Below, one piece after another: positions 20,391 through 32,556 of a stretch of 64,000 nucleotides of DNA (within the stretch, counting starts at the first letter, position 1; each line of letters opens with the position of its first letter). Below the pieces are notes generated by a model. It saw only the letters and a program-made list of their open reading frames with translations. It was not told the DNA's origin and did not search any database. Position numbers and translations under genes: made by a program. The DNA comes from Zygnema cylindricum (taxonomy: Eukaryota; Streptophyta; Zygnematophyceae; Zygnematales; Zygnemataceae): contig JBBHKE010002788.1 in NCBI GenBank assembly GCA_037447655.1, positions 186,001-250,000 of the forward strand, read 5' to 3'.

Positions 20391-22191
20391 ATTGCGTCTG
20401 CACTTTTTGTGCGCAGGTTAGGTTAATCGTCGTACGTTTAGTACTTTATGTCGTTTCGTTGATTTGTGTTGATTATGGCGTATTCCCACGTCCAAAATAC
20501 GTTTTGAATTGTGAACATTGCTTTTCTAATTGTATTTTAAGCTTATAAAGATAAAATAAATAAAATGAGAGGAGGAAAATCAATTTGTATATGAGGAAAA
20601 ATCATTCAGTGGAAAATATTTGTTTTTTGGTGGAGTCTTCACCCCGTGAGCATTGCTTTATTGTTTTCTTCCGCTTTATATTCTTTTTGTTTTTATCTAT
20701 CATTCTCTAGTTTGTATTAAATATAGCATTAAAGATTTTGCATGTTCGCTAATATTTAGAACTAAATGGACTACAATTGATTCTCATACATGTATTTCAA
20801 TAAACCATTGTTTTTTCCAGTAAGCAATACGTATTTAGCCCAATTTAGACCAAGTTTTGAAGACTATATTTGATCAACAAAACATAATCCAAACATGTTT
20901 GAAAAGGAAAACCAAGTCTTTTTCTTTATAACGCATCAAGAGAAACAAAATGGTTTTATGATTTTTATCCACATGTTCGCTGAGCAAAATGTAACCAGTA
21001 ACAAATATAATGTAAGGTAAATCCTCGTAGTTCACAAAAAGAGATGTTTTCATGTTACAGGAAACGATTACTTGCATACCCAGTTATCATAACAATACAG
21101 AAAAAAACCTTAATCAATTTCACGTATTACAAATATTTGTTTTCTAGATTGTTTGTTCTATGTTGTTCTCCTATAAATTTTTGTTGGCCAAAATCATATT
21201 CATTGTTTCCTTAGGTAATTCTTAACGCAACAATCCATAAATGCATTTTTTTTTTGTAAAAACCTTTTTTTTGCACAATAAGTTTTCCTCCTAAAAACCT
21301 TTTTTTTTTGCACAACAGGTTGTCAAATTTAGTTCTAATTTCTCACGTTTGTAAAAATTGAATGGACAACAAAAAGAAGTCTTCCGCGAACTATTAAATC
21401 TTGACCAATATATTGTTGCCCATGAGTAGCCCATTTTCAATACTTCGCAGTCAAAAAAACATTCATCATGGGAAGATAATGATCACCAAAAACAATTGTC
21501 AATGTCTAATACGTTTTTTGGACCAGGTATCTTTTTTGCTTCCACACAAGGCAGATATTATAAAATTCCATCAATAAATTGATCATTTTTTTCGTACAGA
21601 CCCGTCAATGTATTGAAAATTTGAATGCTTTTAATGCTTGACACTATGCTTAGTGAAGTTTATTTGAGAAGATGGACTATTTTAACAAAAATGTAAAGTT
21701 TTATATGCTCTTTGATTTTTTTGAAAAACCTAAAACACTCTATAGTCTAAAGCTTAATTGTTGACATTATTAAAAGTCAATTTTTTAAACATTGTAATCC
21801 ACCACAACTTAACACGTAGACGATCATTATTGGAAATCTAGTTGTTCGTAAAACATCAATCATGACAATAGGTGAAAAAAATAAAGTAATCAATTAATAC
21901 TTAAAAAAAAAGTGATTATCATAAAACATCAATCATGAAAATAGGTAAAAAAAATAAAGTAATCCATTCATACTTCTTCAAAAAAAATGTTAATTATCAA
22001 TAATCATCAAATGAGAAGGGTGTACAACTACAATTATATGTGCGCACTTGATTTTTGTATCGCTGATTGCATTCATATATATGTGTATCCCATCCTCACC
22101 ACTAACAAATGAAGGTCCTCTTGATTGTGTTACATAATATAAAGATATACATTTGCTATCACAGTGTTGATCCATGGGTTCGCTATACGTG
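20391..22191. other. AT-rich intergenic DNA
   Basis: No gene is supported. Short frames at 20345-20548 and 20874-21077 lack motifs. Two small tandem duplications occur: ~45 bp with AAAACCTTTTTTTTGCACAA near 21250-21320, and ~73 bp with AAACATCAATCATGA near 21852-21985. Confidence 0.45.
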
Positions 22192-22499
22192 TGAATTGTA
22201 ATTCTGTGACCTCCATTCGCCCACAAAATGTTCAGCCTATATGAAGCCTCTATGATAATATTTGCCCTTTTGACTTTCCCACTAAATAAGTGACGCCCAG
22301 ACACACAAGTTTTTTGACCACCTTCACGCCTATCAAGTACCGACTCCCTTAAGCGGAATGCAAAAAAAATCATTGGATTTGCTCCCTTGAGCAGTTAGTT
22401 ATGGCCCGCCAAAAATGGCCTATAAATACAAAAAGTCTCTCAGAAAGAGGTGCCTCAAAAAAATGTCTAAGTCCTAATTCCCTCTTTGAAGCCCCTACA

Positions 22500-23068
22500 A
22501 CTACTGTACTCAACCAATGAGAAGATTGTAAAGTACAAGAAAGATTGTAAAGTACAAGAAATACAGCAACCCATACTACAGACTGTAAAGTAGAAGAAGT
22601 ACAGCAGCCCCTACTACTACTGTACTCAACCAATCATAAGACTGTAAAGTACAAGAAGTACTACGGCTCAACCAATCATAAGACTGTAAAGTACAAGAAG
22701 GACTGTAAAGTACAAGAAGTACTACGGCTCAACCAATCATAAGACTGTAAAGTAAAAGAAGGACTGTAAAGTACAAGAAGTACAGCTACAGCAATACTTA
22801 TTGTACGACCATGGTACGGTATGGATGTTCCGCTGACTGTAAAGTACAAGAAGTACAGCTACAGCAATACTTATTGTACGACCATGGTACGGTATGGATG
22901 TTCCGCTGCAGCAGTACTTCTTGTACGACCATGGTACGGTATAGATGTTCCGCTGCAGCAATACTTCTTGTGCGACCATGGTACAGCATGGTTCCATGGT
23001 ACGGCATGGATGTTTCGTTGCCGGAGTACTTCTTGTGCGACCATGGTACGGCATGGTTGTTCTACTAA
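22500..23068 (-). repeat. Tandemly amplified promoter modules in LTR H
   Basis: A 61-bp compound unit (GACTGTAAAGTACAAGAAG plus ACTACGGCTCAACCAATCAT) is repeated two to three times at about 22640-22780. Two ~73-bp and several ~44-bp units with TTGTACGACCATGGTACGG follow to about 23060. The repeated parts correspond to the single CCAAT/GTAC block upstream of the TATA box in the other LTRs. Long frames on both strands are repeat artefacts. Confidence 0.85.
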
Positions 23069-23340
23069 CGCATGTCAGTTCTTGAGCCATGGTCGCTCTT
23101 CTCTTATATCCGTCGTCCACTCATGGCTTGCCACGTGTCAAATGCCAACATTGGCTCACAAACCGCCAAATGACCACTCCGGTGCGTTGGCTCCACTGTG
23201 AGCTGTCCGATTTGAAGTCCACAATTAATCACGTCCGTTTAATTCAACCTCATTTCGTTTCGTAATCTGTAGAATAGAGTATGTAGATTATTGTCATTGT
23301 TAAATATAAATTACACAAAATACAAGTAACGTTTCATCAA

Positions 23341-23429
23341 TACCTAACGGATAAGGCCAACATCTACTTGCTTGGCGGCGACTGTGAAGGGACTATGATC
23401 AAATCCTAGAAGGATCACCAATCTTTTTT
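23341..23429 (+). other. tRNA-like module in LTR H
   Basis: ACGGATAAGGCC (A-box-like), ATGATCAAATCCT (B-box-like) and a six-T run at 23424-23429, antisense to the LTR. It resembles the G/E1 version of the module. Confidence 0.5.
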
Positions 23430-23561
23430 ATTAACTACTCCTTTCTCTTTCTCACACCTTGTCTGCTAAGGACACAACCTTGATGGCTCTTAACCTAACT
23501 CTCTCTCTCCTATCTAGAGTCTTGGAAATAAACTAGTGACTTGAGAATTGCTTTTTCAACA

Positions 23562-24967
23562 ATTAGTGCATTTGTCTTGCTTGCATTTATATATTGTAAT
23601 GTAAGTTTTTAGTGTACAATATGTGAGTTGGTGTATTAGTCTCGCTTACGTTTATGCATTGTAATCGTAGTTATACATAAGTTACGTTGCTTTCGTCCCT
23701 ATTACGTGGTAGCGTATTTGGTCCAGCTCGCGATTTGTTTTGATGAACTTGTCTTCGTGGATTCAAGAGACTTTGGACAAAATTTCATCTCAGATATGTA
23801 GTCATATGTAGTCTGGGGAACCTAGTGAATAGGTGTTCAATTTTTCCAAGAGCCTCGTACGAATAATCGCTCTTTACCAACTTACATAGAGAAGATAGAT
23901 TTGGATGGGCAAGCATTCTGATGATCAATCAGGTAGCTTGTTCGATCATAAGATCTTATATACAAATAAAAAAAATAGATTGAGAAAAGAGACAAGATAG
24001 AAAGCAAAAAAGTGAAGAAGGAACGTTATCCCGTGAAAGCGGTGACGTTTCCCAAAGCGAGGGTGAAAACACAAAGAATGAAAAATACTTAAAAGGAAAC
24101 AACTAGTGTGGATGAAGGTTCAGATCTTTTGAAGAAATAGATAATGGGGAGATCTTCCAAAAGTTTTAAAGATCGTTCTCTTTAACAAAACAAACTACCT
24201 AATTTAAAGAAGTACACTCCGGAGAAATTTATTATGAAACAAATTTGGAATATAGTCAAGAAACAAACCTGGAGATTCTAAGGCACAAAAATGGTTAATT
24301 TTTTTTAAAGCTCAAAAACGAAGAAAAATCAAAGACATTGCGACAACCACGCGTGTTATGTAAAATTGCATCAACTTTTATTTTGACCATTTTTTTACCG
24401 ATGACATTACATAAGAGTGTTAGGATGCATTAGAGAATGGGAGGAAAAAATGAAGAATAATAAAAATAAGTATGTGTTTCTAAACTGTATGAAGTTTTAA
24501 GTTGGAAATCGATAAGTCACTAGATGATGTTGTGAAATGGTACAATATAGTGAAGAAGCATTTAGTAAGTCATGCAAAACTTAAGAAAAAGTTCAAGTTT
24601 TCTTTGATTTTCCACTGGAATATTGTTATTAAATGCAACAATATAAAAATTGATCCATATAAAAGAGATTATGTTAGAAGGGGCAAAAAATAAATGTCTG
24701 GTAGTATAAAAAACTTTACGTTAAACACCCACAATACCGCAAACCTAAACTCGCCCCATGGTAGAGATGGCGTTAGAGTTGCGCTTAAAGATCGAGTAAG
24801 TGAAATTTTGTGGGCTCGGTTGGCCCACAGAATGCACAACTCAAAACCAGCCTTTTTGATAACCTCAACCCACTTTCGTTTCTATAACAATAGAAGACAC
24901 CCTGGCAAGCAATGACTCTGACCGACTTCACCTCAATGACTTTGACCGACTTCACTTCAGAAAAGGC
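23562..24967. other. Intergenic DNA
   Basis: Two adjacent short plus-strand frames (24502-24693, lysine-rich; 24694-24915) have no recognisable domain. Nothing else is seen. Confidence 0.45.
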
Positions 24968-25188
24968 AAGACTCCTTTAAGTCCACTTCAAAAAATATCA
25001 CTTAAAATGCTTCACTCAGCAATTAGTTAAAATGCTCCACTAAGCAATTAGTTATCGCTGCTGAAAGTGAACCAATATATACAGATTCTCTTGGGGAGAG
25101 AGGGTCCCAAAAACTTTCTAAGTCCTAATGCCCTACCCACAACCCCTATCTACTAAGGTAACAACTGCAGGGTAGAATTTGTACGAAT
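24968..25188 (-). repeat. E-family LTR fragment, reverse orientation
   Basis: GACTCC..AGTCC, CAGCAATTAGTTATCG, AAGTCCTAATGCC and ACAACCCCTATCTACTAA match, in order, the LTR of E2 at 40650-40815. About 200 bp of the R/U5-side promoter region remains. Confidence 0.65.
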
Positions 25189-25362
25189 TGTAGAAATAAA
25201 TGATTCTTAAGGTATTTTCTAAGTCAAATAAACAAAAAGAAAACAGGCTAGTACAAAGTGACTCCTAATCTCTCTCTAGTCCCCATAATTGTGGAGCCAT
25301 GCCTGAGGGGAGGAGAAGGTAAAAAGATAGGGGAGAGTAAGAGTTCCAAAGTCACTCTTTAC

Positions 25363-25432
25363 CAAAAAGTTGAGTCCGGTAAGACTCAAACTTTTGACCG
25401 GAAAGCTAGGCATAGCCGTCGCTCTAACCAGG
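25363..25432 (-). other. tRNA-like module in the D LTR
   Basis: Antisense to the LTR: GGTTAGAGC (A-box part), AAGTTTGAGTCTT (B-box-like) and TTTTT at 25368-25364. Confidence 0.55.
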
Positions 25433-25466
25433 TAATCGTAGGAGATATCGTAGGAGATCACTGGAG

Positions 25467-25471
25467 TATAT
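25467..25471 (+). repeat. Target-site duplication of C1, left
   Basis: TATAT here is repeated at 31817-31821 directly after the 3' LTR of C1. Confidence 0.8.
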
Positions 25472-26475
25472 TCTTGATATATATAGTTACATTTTCTACA
25501 TCTAGAACTAATTAGCGGAAACATATAAAGAATATGTAGGCAGCCTGCCTACATCTCTTCTCTCTTGCCCCCATACTTGTTGTAGTCACTAAAGGAGAGA
25601 GAGAGCGATAGCGATAGAGCCATGGCTACCTGAGCTCAATAGGAAGGACTAAAGAGTGACTTAAGTCACTCTCAACAAAAGGTTAAGTTCGGCAAGACTC
25701 GAACCCCCAACCGGCAGAGTGCGGCGTAGCCGTTAGCTCTAACCAGTCTGTCGTAGAAGTCCGTTAGGTGATATGGGGCTTCATTAGTATTTAAACTGTT
25801 GTATAATACAAAAACCATTTAACTGTAATATGGACGAACAGACATAGATCTTGTCAAGGTTTAGTGCGAACGTCATTTCGCACAAAACAAATGAAACTGA
25901 TATTTGTTTTAAAGGGTCGACATTCAATGTCGGATTTAATCCGACGGCGCACATCATCGCCGAGATCGCATAATTGTCACTAGGATTTTATGGACGTGGC
26001 ATGACGTGGCGCTGCGTGGAAGGATGGCATTCGGTCGCGAGAATTCCGGAGAATATACTAACAAGTGGAAAAGTGACACGCGTCCACTCAGTAGCCTTGT
26101 CGTACACCAGCCGTATAGAAAGGACATCGGCCGTAGTACCTTTATGTACTTTACAGTTATATGATTGGTTCGTACTTCAATCGATAGGGGTTGTGAGAGA
26201 GGTTCAGGACTTAGGAAATTTTGGTAGATAATCACCTCTCTCTAAGAGATCTTTGTATAAATTAGCATTTTTGTCGGCTCTTAACTTATCGGCTGGTTGG
26301 CCGTTTTCAATGATTCTTTTAACTACGGACTCAGAGGAGTCCACGCTGCATAAAGGTGAAGTCAAACTGTCATTTTGCCTTCCTGACAGCAGTGGTTGTG
26401 GCTTGAAGTGGGTTAGTTAAATACTATCTAGATGCTTCTTGTATTCTGTGGTTTAATGGAGGACACATAATTCTA
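25472..26475 (+). repeat. 5' LTR of C1
   Basis: The terminal bases are mutated (TC...TA where the 3' copy has TG...CA). Contents in order: a purine/pyrimidine-rich leader, the antisense tRNA-like module, GACGTGGCATGACGTGGC (G-box-like core), a CCAAT-type ATTGGTTCG, an inverted CTCTCT/AGAGA motif, a TATA box (TTGTATAAATT near 26253), and the gag start. Confidence 0.88.
25676..25750 (-). other. tRNA-like module in the C1 5' LTR
   Basis: Antisense: CTGGTTAGAGC (D-arm/A-box part), GGGTTCGAGTCTT (B-box, near consensus) and TTTT at 25680-25677. A TTAAGTCA palindrome (GTGACTTAAGTCAC) lies just beyond the T-run. Confidence 0.65.
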
Positions 26476-27480
26476 GGTTATGGTTCCACCCTTTAGGGTT
26501 CCCACCTTAAATGGATCTGGGTTCATCTATTGGGAAGCCATGATGATGGGACCTTTGTGCGAAAAACGATACTGGGGTATCGTTAGTGGACAAGTGAAAT
26601 GTCCACCTTCGGGAACTCCACCAATATTTGGAGGAGTAAGGTTTCTTGCAGCAACGGCTCCCTCAGTGGAGGAGGCAGATGATGGGGACAGCAATGTGTC
26701 CGAAAAAGGGAAAGGGAAGGAGACACCCCTCACTCCTATTGCCACAGTACCAGAAGCGGTGATCGTGAAGACCGTGGAGAACGATACTCAAAAGTGGGAG
26801 GATGTAAACATGGCTGCCAAGAAATTTATTCTCAGGCACCTCACTCAAGCTTTGGCCACTCCTCATCCACACATTTACAAGGCTAGGAGTTGTGGGTGAG
26901 TTTGGTGGAGATTTATAGAGTTGGAACTATTCAAGAGCTCCAGTTGGATAAACAAAAGCTAGTGAGTTACACTTACAAAGGAGGAAAGATGTTAGATTAC
27001 TGTAATGATCTTTCTTATTTGTATATGGAGATGGAAAGTGTCGGGTGGACAGGTACAATGAAAATGAAAGTTAACACTCTTATCATGAAGTTACCAGATG
27101 AATTTGAGAACATAGTGTATCGAGTACAGGAAATGCCTGATAGTTCATGGAAATGGAACACAGTGGTCAGGATGATACTTGTGCAGGAAAACACAATGGA
27201 GATTAGGAGAGGAGGGAAGAGCATTCAAGCTCTAGCAGCAGGAGGGGAGTGATAGGGGAAGGACCCGAAGAAACCTTACAAAGGGGAAAGATATCATTCT
27301 CGAGGGTCGAGGCCCCCATGGGGTCTTTGTCATTTTTGCAAAAAGCTAGGACACTTCATCGCAAATTGTGTCAAGCTGTCGGAGCAGAGGCTCCAAGAGA
27401 ACTGTGGAGGGGGTTTTTCCGGAGGGAAGAAAAAGGCACTTGTGGTTACAAAAGTGACAGGAGAAACCGAGGATGAGTCC
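26456..27480 (+). pseudogene. gag: C1 gag remnant
   Basis: The conserved ATG is at 26456, 20 bases inside the LTR, but is followed by TAA at its fifth codon. Downstream come PTLNGSGFIYWEAMMMG (substrate-like N-terminus) and, after a frameshift near 26895, the gag core with YTYKGGKMLDYCNDL and KLPDEFENIVYRV. A stop near 27250 precedes one CCHC knuckle (CHFCKKLGHFIANC, about 27323-27364) in another frame. Confidence 0.88.
26476..26490 (+). promoter_or_regulatory. Primer-binding site of C1 (degenerate)
   Basis: GGTTATGGTTCCACC, two changes from the GGTTATGGGCCCACC seen in element B, which is complementary to the anticodon region of initiator tRNA-Met. Confidence 0.7.
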
Positions 27481-27930
27481 TGTGAAGAGGATGGGGAGCT
27501 TCTTCTTGACGAGAGCCTGGAGGAGAAGGAGATCCCTCGCAAAACTTAAGTGTGCCTTTAGAGCAATTCGGGAAGCTCCACAGGAAGGATGGATCATCGA
27601 CTCATGTGCATCCATGCATATGTGTCGTGATAAGGAACTGTTCACTAAGCTAAGAATGATCCCTACTGTAGAGATAGAATATGGGGTTGGGAGAGTGGTT
27701 ACTACAAATCTAGAGGGTCAGTAGATATGAAAGTCTTAGTGGAGGGTAAGACTTCTATACTTACATTTTCAGATGTACTTTGATTCCTCAGCTGAGTAAA
27801 AATCTTGTCTCTACGTCTTTGCTAGATGACAAAGAGTTTGATACCTTCACTAGAAAGGGAGTCTTTACAACTAAGTAGGGGGATGAAGTTTACTTCACGG
27901 CAGATAAGGGTAGCCAAGGAATATTTAGGC
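27481..27930 (+). pseudogene. C1 protease remnant
   Basis: DGWIIDSCASMHMC at about 27585-27630 shows the active-site glycine replaced by cysteine. Stops at 27722 and near 27780 follow. Confidence 0.82.
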
Positions 27931-28900
27931 TTAACTTGAGTAATGAAAAGAAGAATGCTTATTATATTAGTGTTCCTAAGTTGATGATTTGACATAAGCA
28001 ATTGGAGCATGTTCATTTTGATAGATTAAGGGAAATGAAAAAGCTTGGGGTAGTAGAAGGCATTCACTTTGGGGATAATGAAATGATGGATGATTGTAGT
28101 GGTTGTGCTCAAGTTAAGGCTCACACACTTCCCTTTCCCAAAGCCGCCACATATAGAGGTGAGAAAGTATTAGACTTGGTCCACACAGATATTTGGGGAC
28201 TAGCAAAAGTACCTTTCGGTTGGAGGAAAGAGGTTAATGATGACAATAACCGATGACTGGTCTTGATACTCTAGAGTCTACTTTCTGAAAACAAAGTATG
28301 AAGCACCAACTTACTTCAAAGAATATATAGCGTGGAGTGAGAAGTTGCATGAAACCCCCATTAAGAGGATAAGGAGTGATAATGGGGGGGAATATGTCTC
28401 TAACCAGTTTGAGGAATATCTGAGAGATGAGGGAGTGCAGCACCAAAAAACAGTACCATGTAACCCGGAACAAAATGGGGCACTTGAGAGGTTAAATCGA
28501 ACACTAGAAGATAGTGCATGCTGTATGTTGGCAGACAAGAAAATAGGAAAGAGATTTTGGGCAGAAACAATGAATTGTGCCAACTACATTACGAATAGAG
28601 TCCTTACCTCAACTATAAAGGGAGTGACACCTTATGAGAGATGGGTTGGAACAAAATTAGATATCTCCCACCTTAAAGTATTCGGTAGCTAAGTTTACAG
28701 ACTTGACACGGATAGGAAAAAACTGGAAACTAGATGCTAAGGGAAAACCTGGATACTTTGTGGGATATGATAAGGATATTAAGGGATATAGAGTCTATTA
28801 ATTAGGAAAGACAGATAAAATTTTGTCAAACACTTAGTTGTCATGGATGAAGGGAAGTCATTTGACCCCTTCAAATATACATAGAAGATAAGAATCAGAT
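27931..28900 (+). pseudogene. C1 integrase remnant
   Basis: HHCC region (HVHFDRLREM...DDCSGCAQ), DLVHTDIWG with the first Asp, RSDNGGEYVSNQFEEYL with the second, and NGALERLNRT with the Glu are all present. Frameshifts at about 28230-28260 and a stop at 28690 break it. PYERWVG and HLKVFGS mark the C-terminal half. Confidence 0.87.
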
Positions 28901-30075
28901 TTGAGTCCGAAAGTGAAGAGAACTCCGTCGTTCCCGAAAGGGGCATGAGTGAAACCGTGATTACAGATTCACGGGAGATCCAAGATACTGGAGACTCACC
29001 AGAAACCTTACATACTCCTATGGACTTCGAGGAGAAAGAAGAAGCGGGACAAGAACTGGCTTCCATGGACATGGAAGCCGATGAGACAGTGAGAAGAAAT
29101 CCAAGACTTCCATCCATTCCAGCTTCACAGTTTGAGGGAGGAAGGAGGAGCAGCAAAAGGATACAGGAAAAACAAACGGCTCATAAGGTAACTAAGCTAA
29201 TCTCACCCAGATGAGCCTTAGTCTTACTCGAGGCAGTGAATAGTCCAGAGAAAGAAAGATGGATTAGAGCCATAAATGATGAGATGGCTTCTATCATGGA
29301 AGCAAATACTTGGGAATTAACGGATTGTCCTCAAGACAAAAAACTTATTGGGTGTAAATGGGTATTTAAACTAAAACTGAACCCAGATTATACCATTGAG
29401 AGATATAAGGCTCGATAGGTTGCGAACGGGTTCACTCTAAAAGAGGGGATTGACTATGAGGAGACCTTTTCTCCAGTTGTTCGGTTCCCCTCAGTAAGGA
29501 TTCTCCTCAGTCTGGCAGCAGCGGAAAACATGGAAATCCACCAGATGGACATTAACACAGCTTTTCTTAATGGTGAGTTAGAGGAAGAAATTTTCATGAG
29601 GCAACCAGAGGGGTTTCGTGGAAGAAGGAGAAGACAGCAAAGTGTGCATGCTCATAAAATCCTTATATGGACTAAAACAAGCTTCCGACAGCGGAATAAG
29701 AAACTAGTTGAGTTTCTCACCGATCAGGGATATATCCGGATCAACTCTGACCATACAATCTATATGTTTGAAGATGAGAATGGTGTCATTTTTATTGCGA
29801 TTTATGTGGAAGATCTACTTGTGTTGAGTTAGTATTTGGAGAAGATCAATAGGCTGAAGAAAGATCTTAGGGGCACATTTGATATGAAGAATTTAGGGGA
29901 GGCAAAATATATTTTGGGGATCCAAATGGAGAGAGATAGGGGGAAAAAGATTATCAGACTTACTCAGAAAGAAACAATATGTAATATCCTTGAGAAATTC
30001 CAAATGGAAAATACTAACAGTTGTACCACTCCCATGGACTTGAAAAAACTAAGTGATAGGAGTGTAGAAGGATGA
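28901..30075 (+). pseudogene. C1 linker and reverse transcriptase remnant
   Basis: The acidic linker (28945-29214) ends RRSSKRIQEKQ. RT motifs: [24 protein letters not shown] followed by a stop at 29416, HQMDINTAFLNGELEEEIF, and YVED in place of YVDD at about 29800-29811. A stop at 29830 follows LLVLS. Altering the catalytic pair would kill RT activity. Confidence 0.87.
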
Positions 30076-30804
30076 GTGATGATCTTAGACGATCAGATGA
30101 GTCCAAAAGAGAGAGAGTTTATGAAATCTATCCCTTATAGACAGGTCGTAGGAAGTTTGATCTACTTTATGAATCGTACCAGGCCGGACATAGCGGCAGC
30201 AGTTGGAGTACTCAGTAGGAGTCTTAATGATCATAAGAAGAGAGATTGGGAAGCAGCCAAGAGAGTCATGAGATATCTGTTGGGATCCAGAGAGTTATGG
30301 TTGCATTTGGGAGGGGAGCACACTGACATCACTACTTGGAGTGATGCCAGTTATGGGGACGCACCTATGAGACAATGCACTTCTGGGTATGTATTGTATG
30401 TTGGGGAAGGTGCTTGCTCTTGGAGCAGTAGGCAACAAAAGGTGGTTGCACAGTCCACTATAGAGGCTGAGTACATGGCCTCTTGTTTTGTTGTGAAAGA
30501 GTTGATGTGGGTCAAGTCCTTGCTGCAAAAACTGGGGTATATAAAGGAGGGAGTGCATGAAGTATTTTGTGATAATCAAGCGGCCATAGCAATTGCAGCC
30601 AATCCAAAACATCATTTTAAGGCTAAACATATGGACATAAGATTAAGTTTTGTAAGAGAAAAAGTGGCGAATAAAATAGTGAATCTTGTATATAGATCTG
30701 ATGAGGAAACGGTGGCTGACATGATGACAAAACCTGTGCCCTCTCCAAAGTTGAAATATTGTAGGGAAAAATGTGGATTAAAAGAAAAGTTAAAATTAGA
30801 CTAG
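30076..30804 (+). pseudogene. C1 RNase H domain, open but lacking a polyprotein
   Basis: 242 codons are open from the IPYRQVVGSLIYFMN motif through TWSDASYGD, STIEAEYMAS and FCDNQAAIAIA to VADMMTKP and the stop at 30802-30804. The acidic residues typical of Copia RNase H are present. It is intact as a domain, but nothing upstream is in frame with it. Confidence 0.85.
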
Positions 30805-30817
30805 AAAATAAGGGGAG
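30805..30817 (+). promoter_or_regulatory. Polypurine tract of C1
   Basis: AAAATAAGGGGAG immediately precedes the 3' LTR TGTTGAAATAAG. Confidence 0.85.
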
Positions 30818-31816
30818 TGTTGAAATAAGTAGTTATATTTTCTAGGTCTAGAACTAATTAGCGGAAACATATAAAGAAAATGTAGGCAGCCTGCCTCCGT
30901 CTCTTCTCTCTTGCCCCCATACTTGTTGTAGTCACAGAAAGAGACAGAGAGCAATAGAGCCATGGCTCCCTCAGCTCCATAGGAAGGACTAAAGAGTGAC
31001 TTAAGTCACTCTCAACAAAAGGTTGCGTCCGGTAGGACTCGAACGCCCGACCGGCAAAGCGCGGCGTAGCCGTTAGCTCTAACCAGTCTGTCCAAGAAGT
31101 CCGTTAGGTGATATGTGGTTTCATTAGTAATTAAACTCTTGTATAATACAAAAACCATTTAACTGTAATATGAACGAACGGACATTGAACTTGTCAAGGT
31201 TTAGTACGAACGTCATTTCGCACGAAACAAATAAAACGGACATTTGTTTTGAACGGTCGACATTCAATGTCGGATTTAATCGACGACGCACATCATCGTC
31301 GAGATCGCATAATGGTCACTTTGGATTTTATGGACGTTGCATGAGGTGGCGCCGCGTGGAAGGATGACATTCGGTCGCGAGAATTCTGGAGAATATACGA
31401 ACGAGTGGAAAAGTGACACGCGCCCACTCAACAGCCTAGTCGTACACCAGCCGTATAGAAAGGACATCGGCCGTAGTAACATTATGTACTTTACAGTAAT
31501 ATGATTTGTTCGTACTTCAGTAGATACGGGTTGTGAGAGAGGTTTAGAACTTAGGAAATTTTGGTAGATAATCACCTCTCTCCAAGAGAGCTTTGTATAA
31601 ATTGGCATTTTTGCCGGCTTATAACTTATCGGTTGGTTGGCCGTTTTCAGTGATTCTTTTTGCTACGGACTCAAGGGAGTCTAGGCTGCATAGGGGTGAA
31701 GTCAAAATGTCATTTTGCTTTCCTGGACAGTAGTGGTTGTGGCTTGAATTGCGTTAGTTAAATACTATCTAGAGGCTTCATGTGTTTTGTGGTCCAATGG
31801 AGGACACAAAATTGCA
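30818..31816 (+). repeat. 3' LTR of C1
   Basis: TGTTGAAATAAG to AAAATTGCA, colinear with the 5' LTR. The TATA-like TTGTATAAATT is near 31594. Confidence 0.92.
31016..31090 (-). other. tRNA-like module in the C1 3' LTR
   Basis: Antisense: CTGGTTAGAGC, GCGTTCGAGTCC (B-box) and TTTT at 31020-31017. Confidence 0.62.
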
Positions 31817-32556
31817 TATATACGGTTCGACAAATACTTAAATATATCACAATACATAAAATCATTTAAGTGATTATATGGACTTAGGGTAGAATAGTTA
31901 CAGGTGTACTATATGTCCTACAAAGCAAATGTAGCAGACAATTGTTTGGACGCTTCACATTGAAAGTCGGTCTACATCAAACGGCACACATTCAAGCCTA
32001 CATTCTAGAATGAAAAAATTGGAGATTTTTGGTCGTAACGTCACGAGATGATACATGGCGCACTCTTTTTGTTTAGGGGAATTCTCAAAATACATCGGAA
32101 CAAGTGAGGAGTCGAAAGGCGTCTACCTCTCAGCCACGTAGTATAATGATCGAACCAAAAGTAGTGCAACTTGTGTAACTTACAATACGATACGATCCTC
32201 TGGTTGTTTACGTACATTAGTAATGGAGGGTTTAGAGAGAAGTTTTACGACTTAGGAAATTCTGAGGTAGCCACCTCTCTCCCATTGAGCTTGTATACAA
32301 AATGTCAACTTTGACCTCAAATAAATAATTGCACTGTTGAGCAAATTCGGAGATTTCTTTTGCATCTAACTCACGACGGAAGTCAAACCCTTAAATTCGG
32401 AGATTTCTTTTGCGTCTTACCCATGGGAGTTAAGCCCTCAAAAAGGTGAGGCTGGACACATCTGTTGGGGTTCAGACTGTTGAAGATTGTTGTGTAAAAT
32501 ACAAAATCTGCTTTTATCCCATAGGACTTCAAATAGTCTGCCAATTTTGTGGATCA

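Larger units (their letters stand above)
22192..23561 (-). repeat. LTR H, B-related, with expanded promoter region
   Basis: In reverse complement it starts TGTTGAAAAAGC at 23561. It ends with sequence matching the U5 of element B, including a CACAGAAT near the end and the AATATTATC...GAGGC block. At about 1370 bp it is ~480 bp longer than the B LTR because the region upstream of the TATA box is tandemly amplified. It is not followed by a primer site or preceded by a polypurine tract, so it is a solo LTR. No matching target duplication was found. Confidence 0.75.
25472..31816 (+). mobile_element. Ty1/copia element C1, full length but broken
   Basis: 6345 bp: a 1004-bp 5' LTR, primer site, gag, protease, integrase, RT, RNase H, a polypurine tract and a 999-bp 3' LTR, with a TATAT target duplication. 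It is inserted in the 5' LTR of D. The LTRs differ at several percent of positions and every domain has stops or indels, so it is an old inactive copy. C2 is the same family. Confidence 0.93.

Noticed and set aside
22737-23201. Overlapping 69-127-codon frames on both strands
   Set aside because: They are artefacts of the tandemly repeated promoter region in LTR H.
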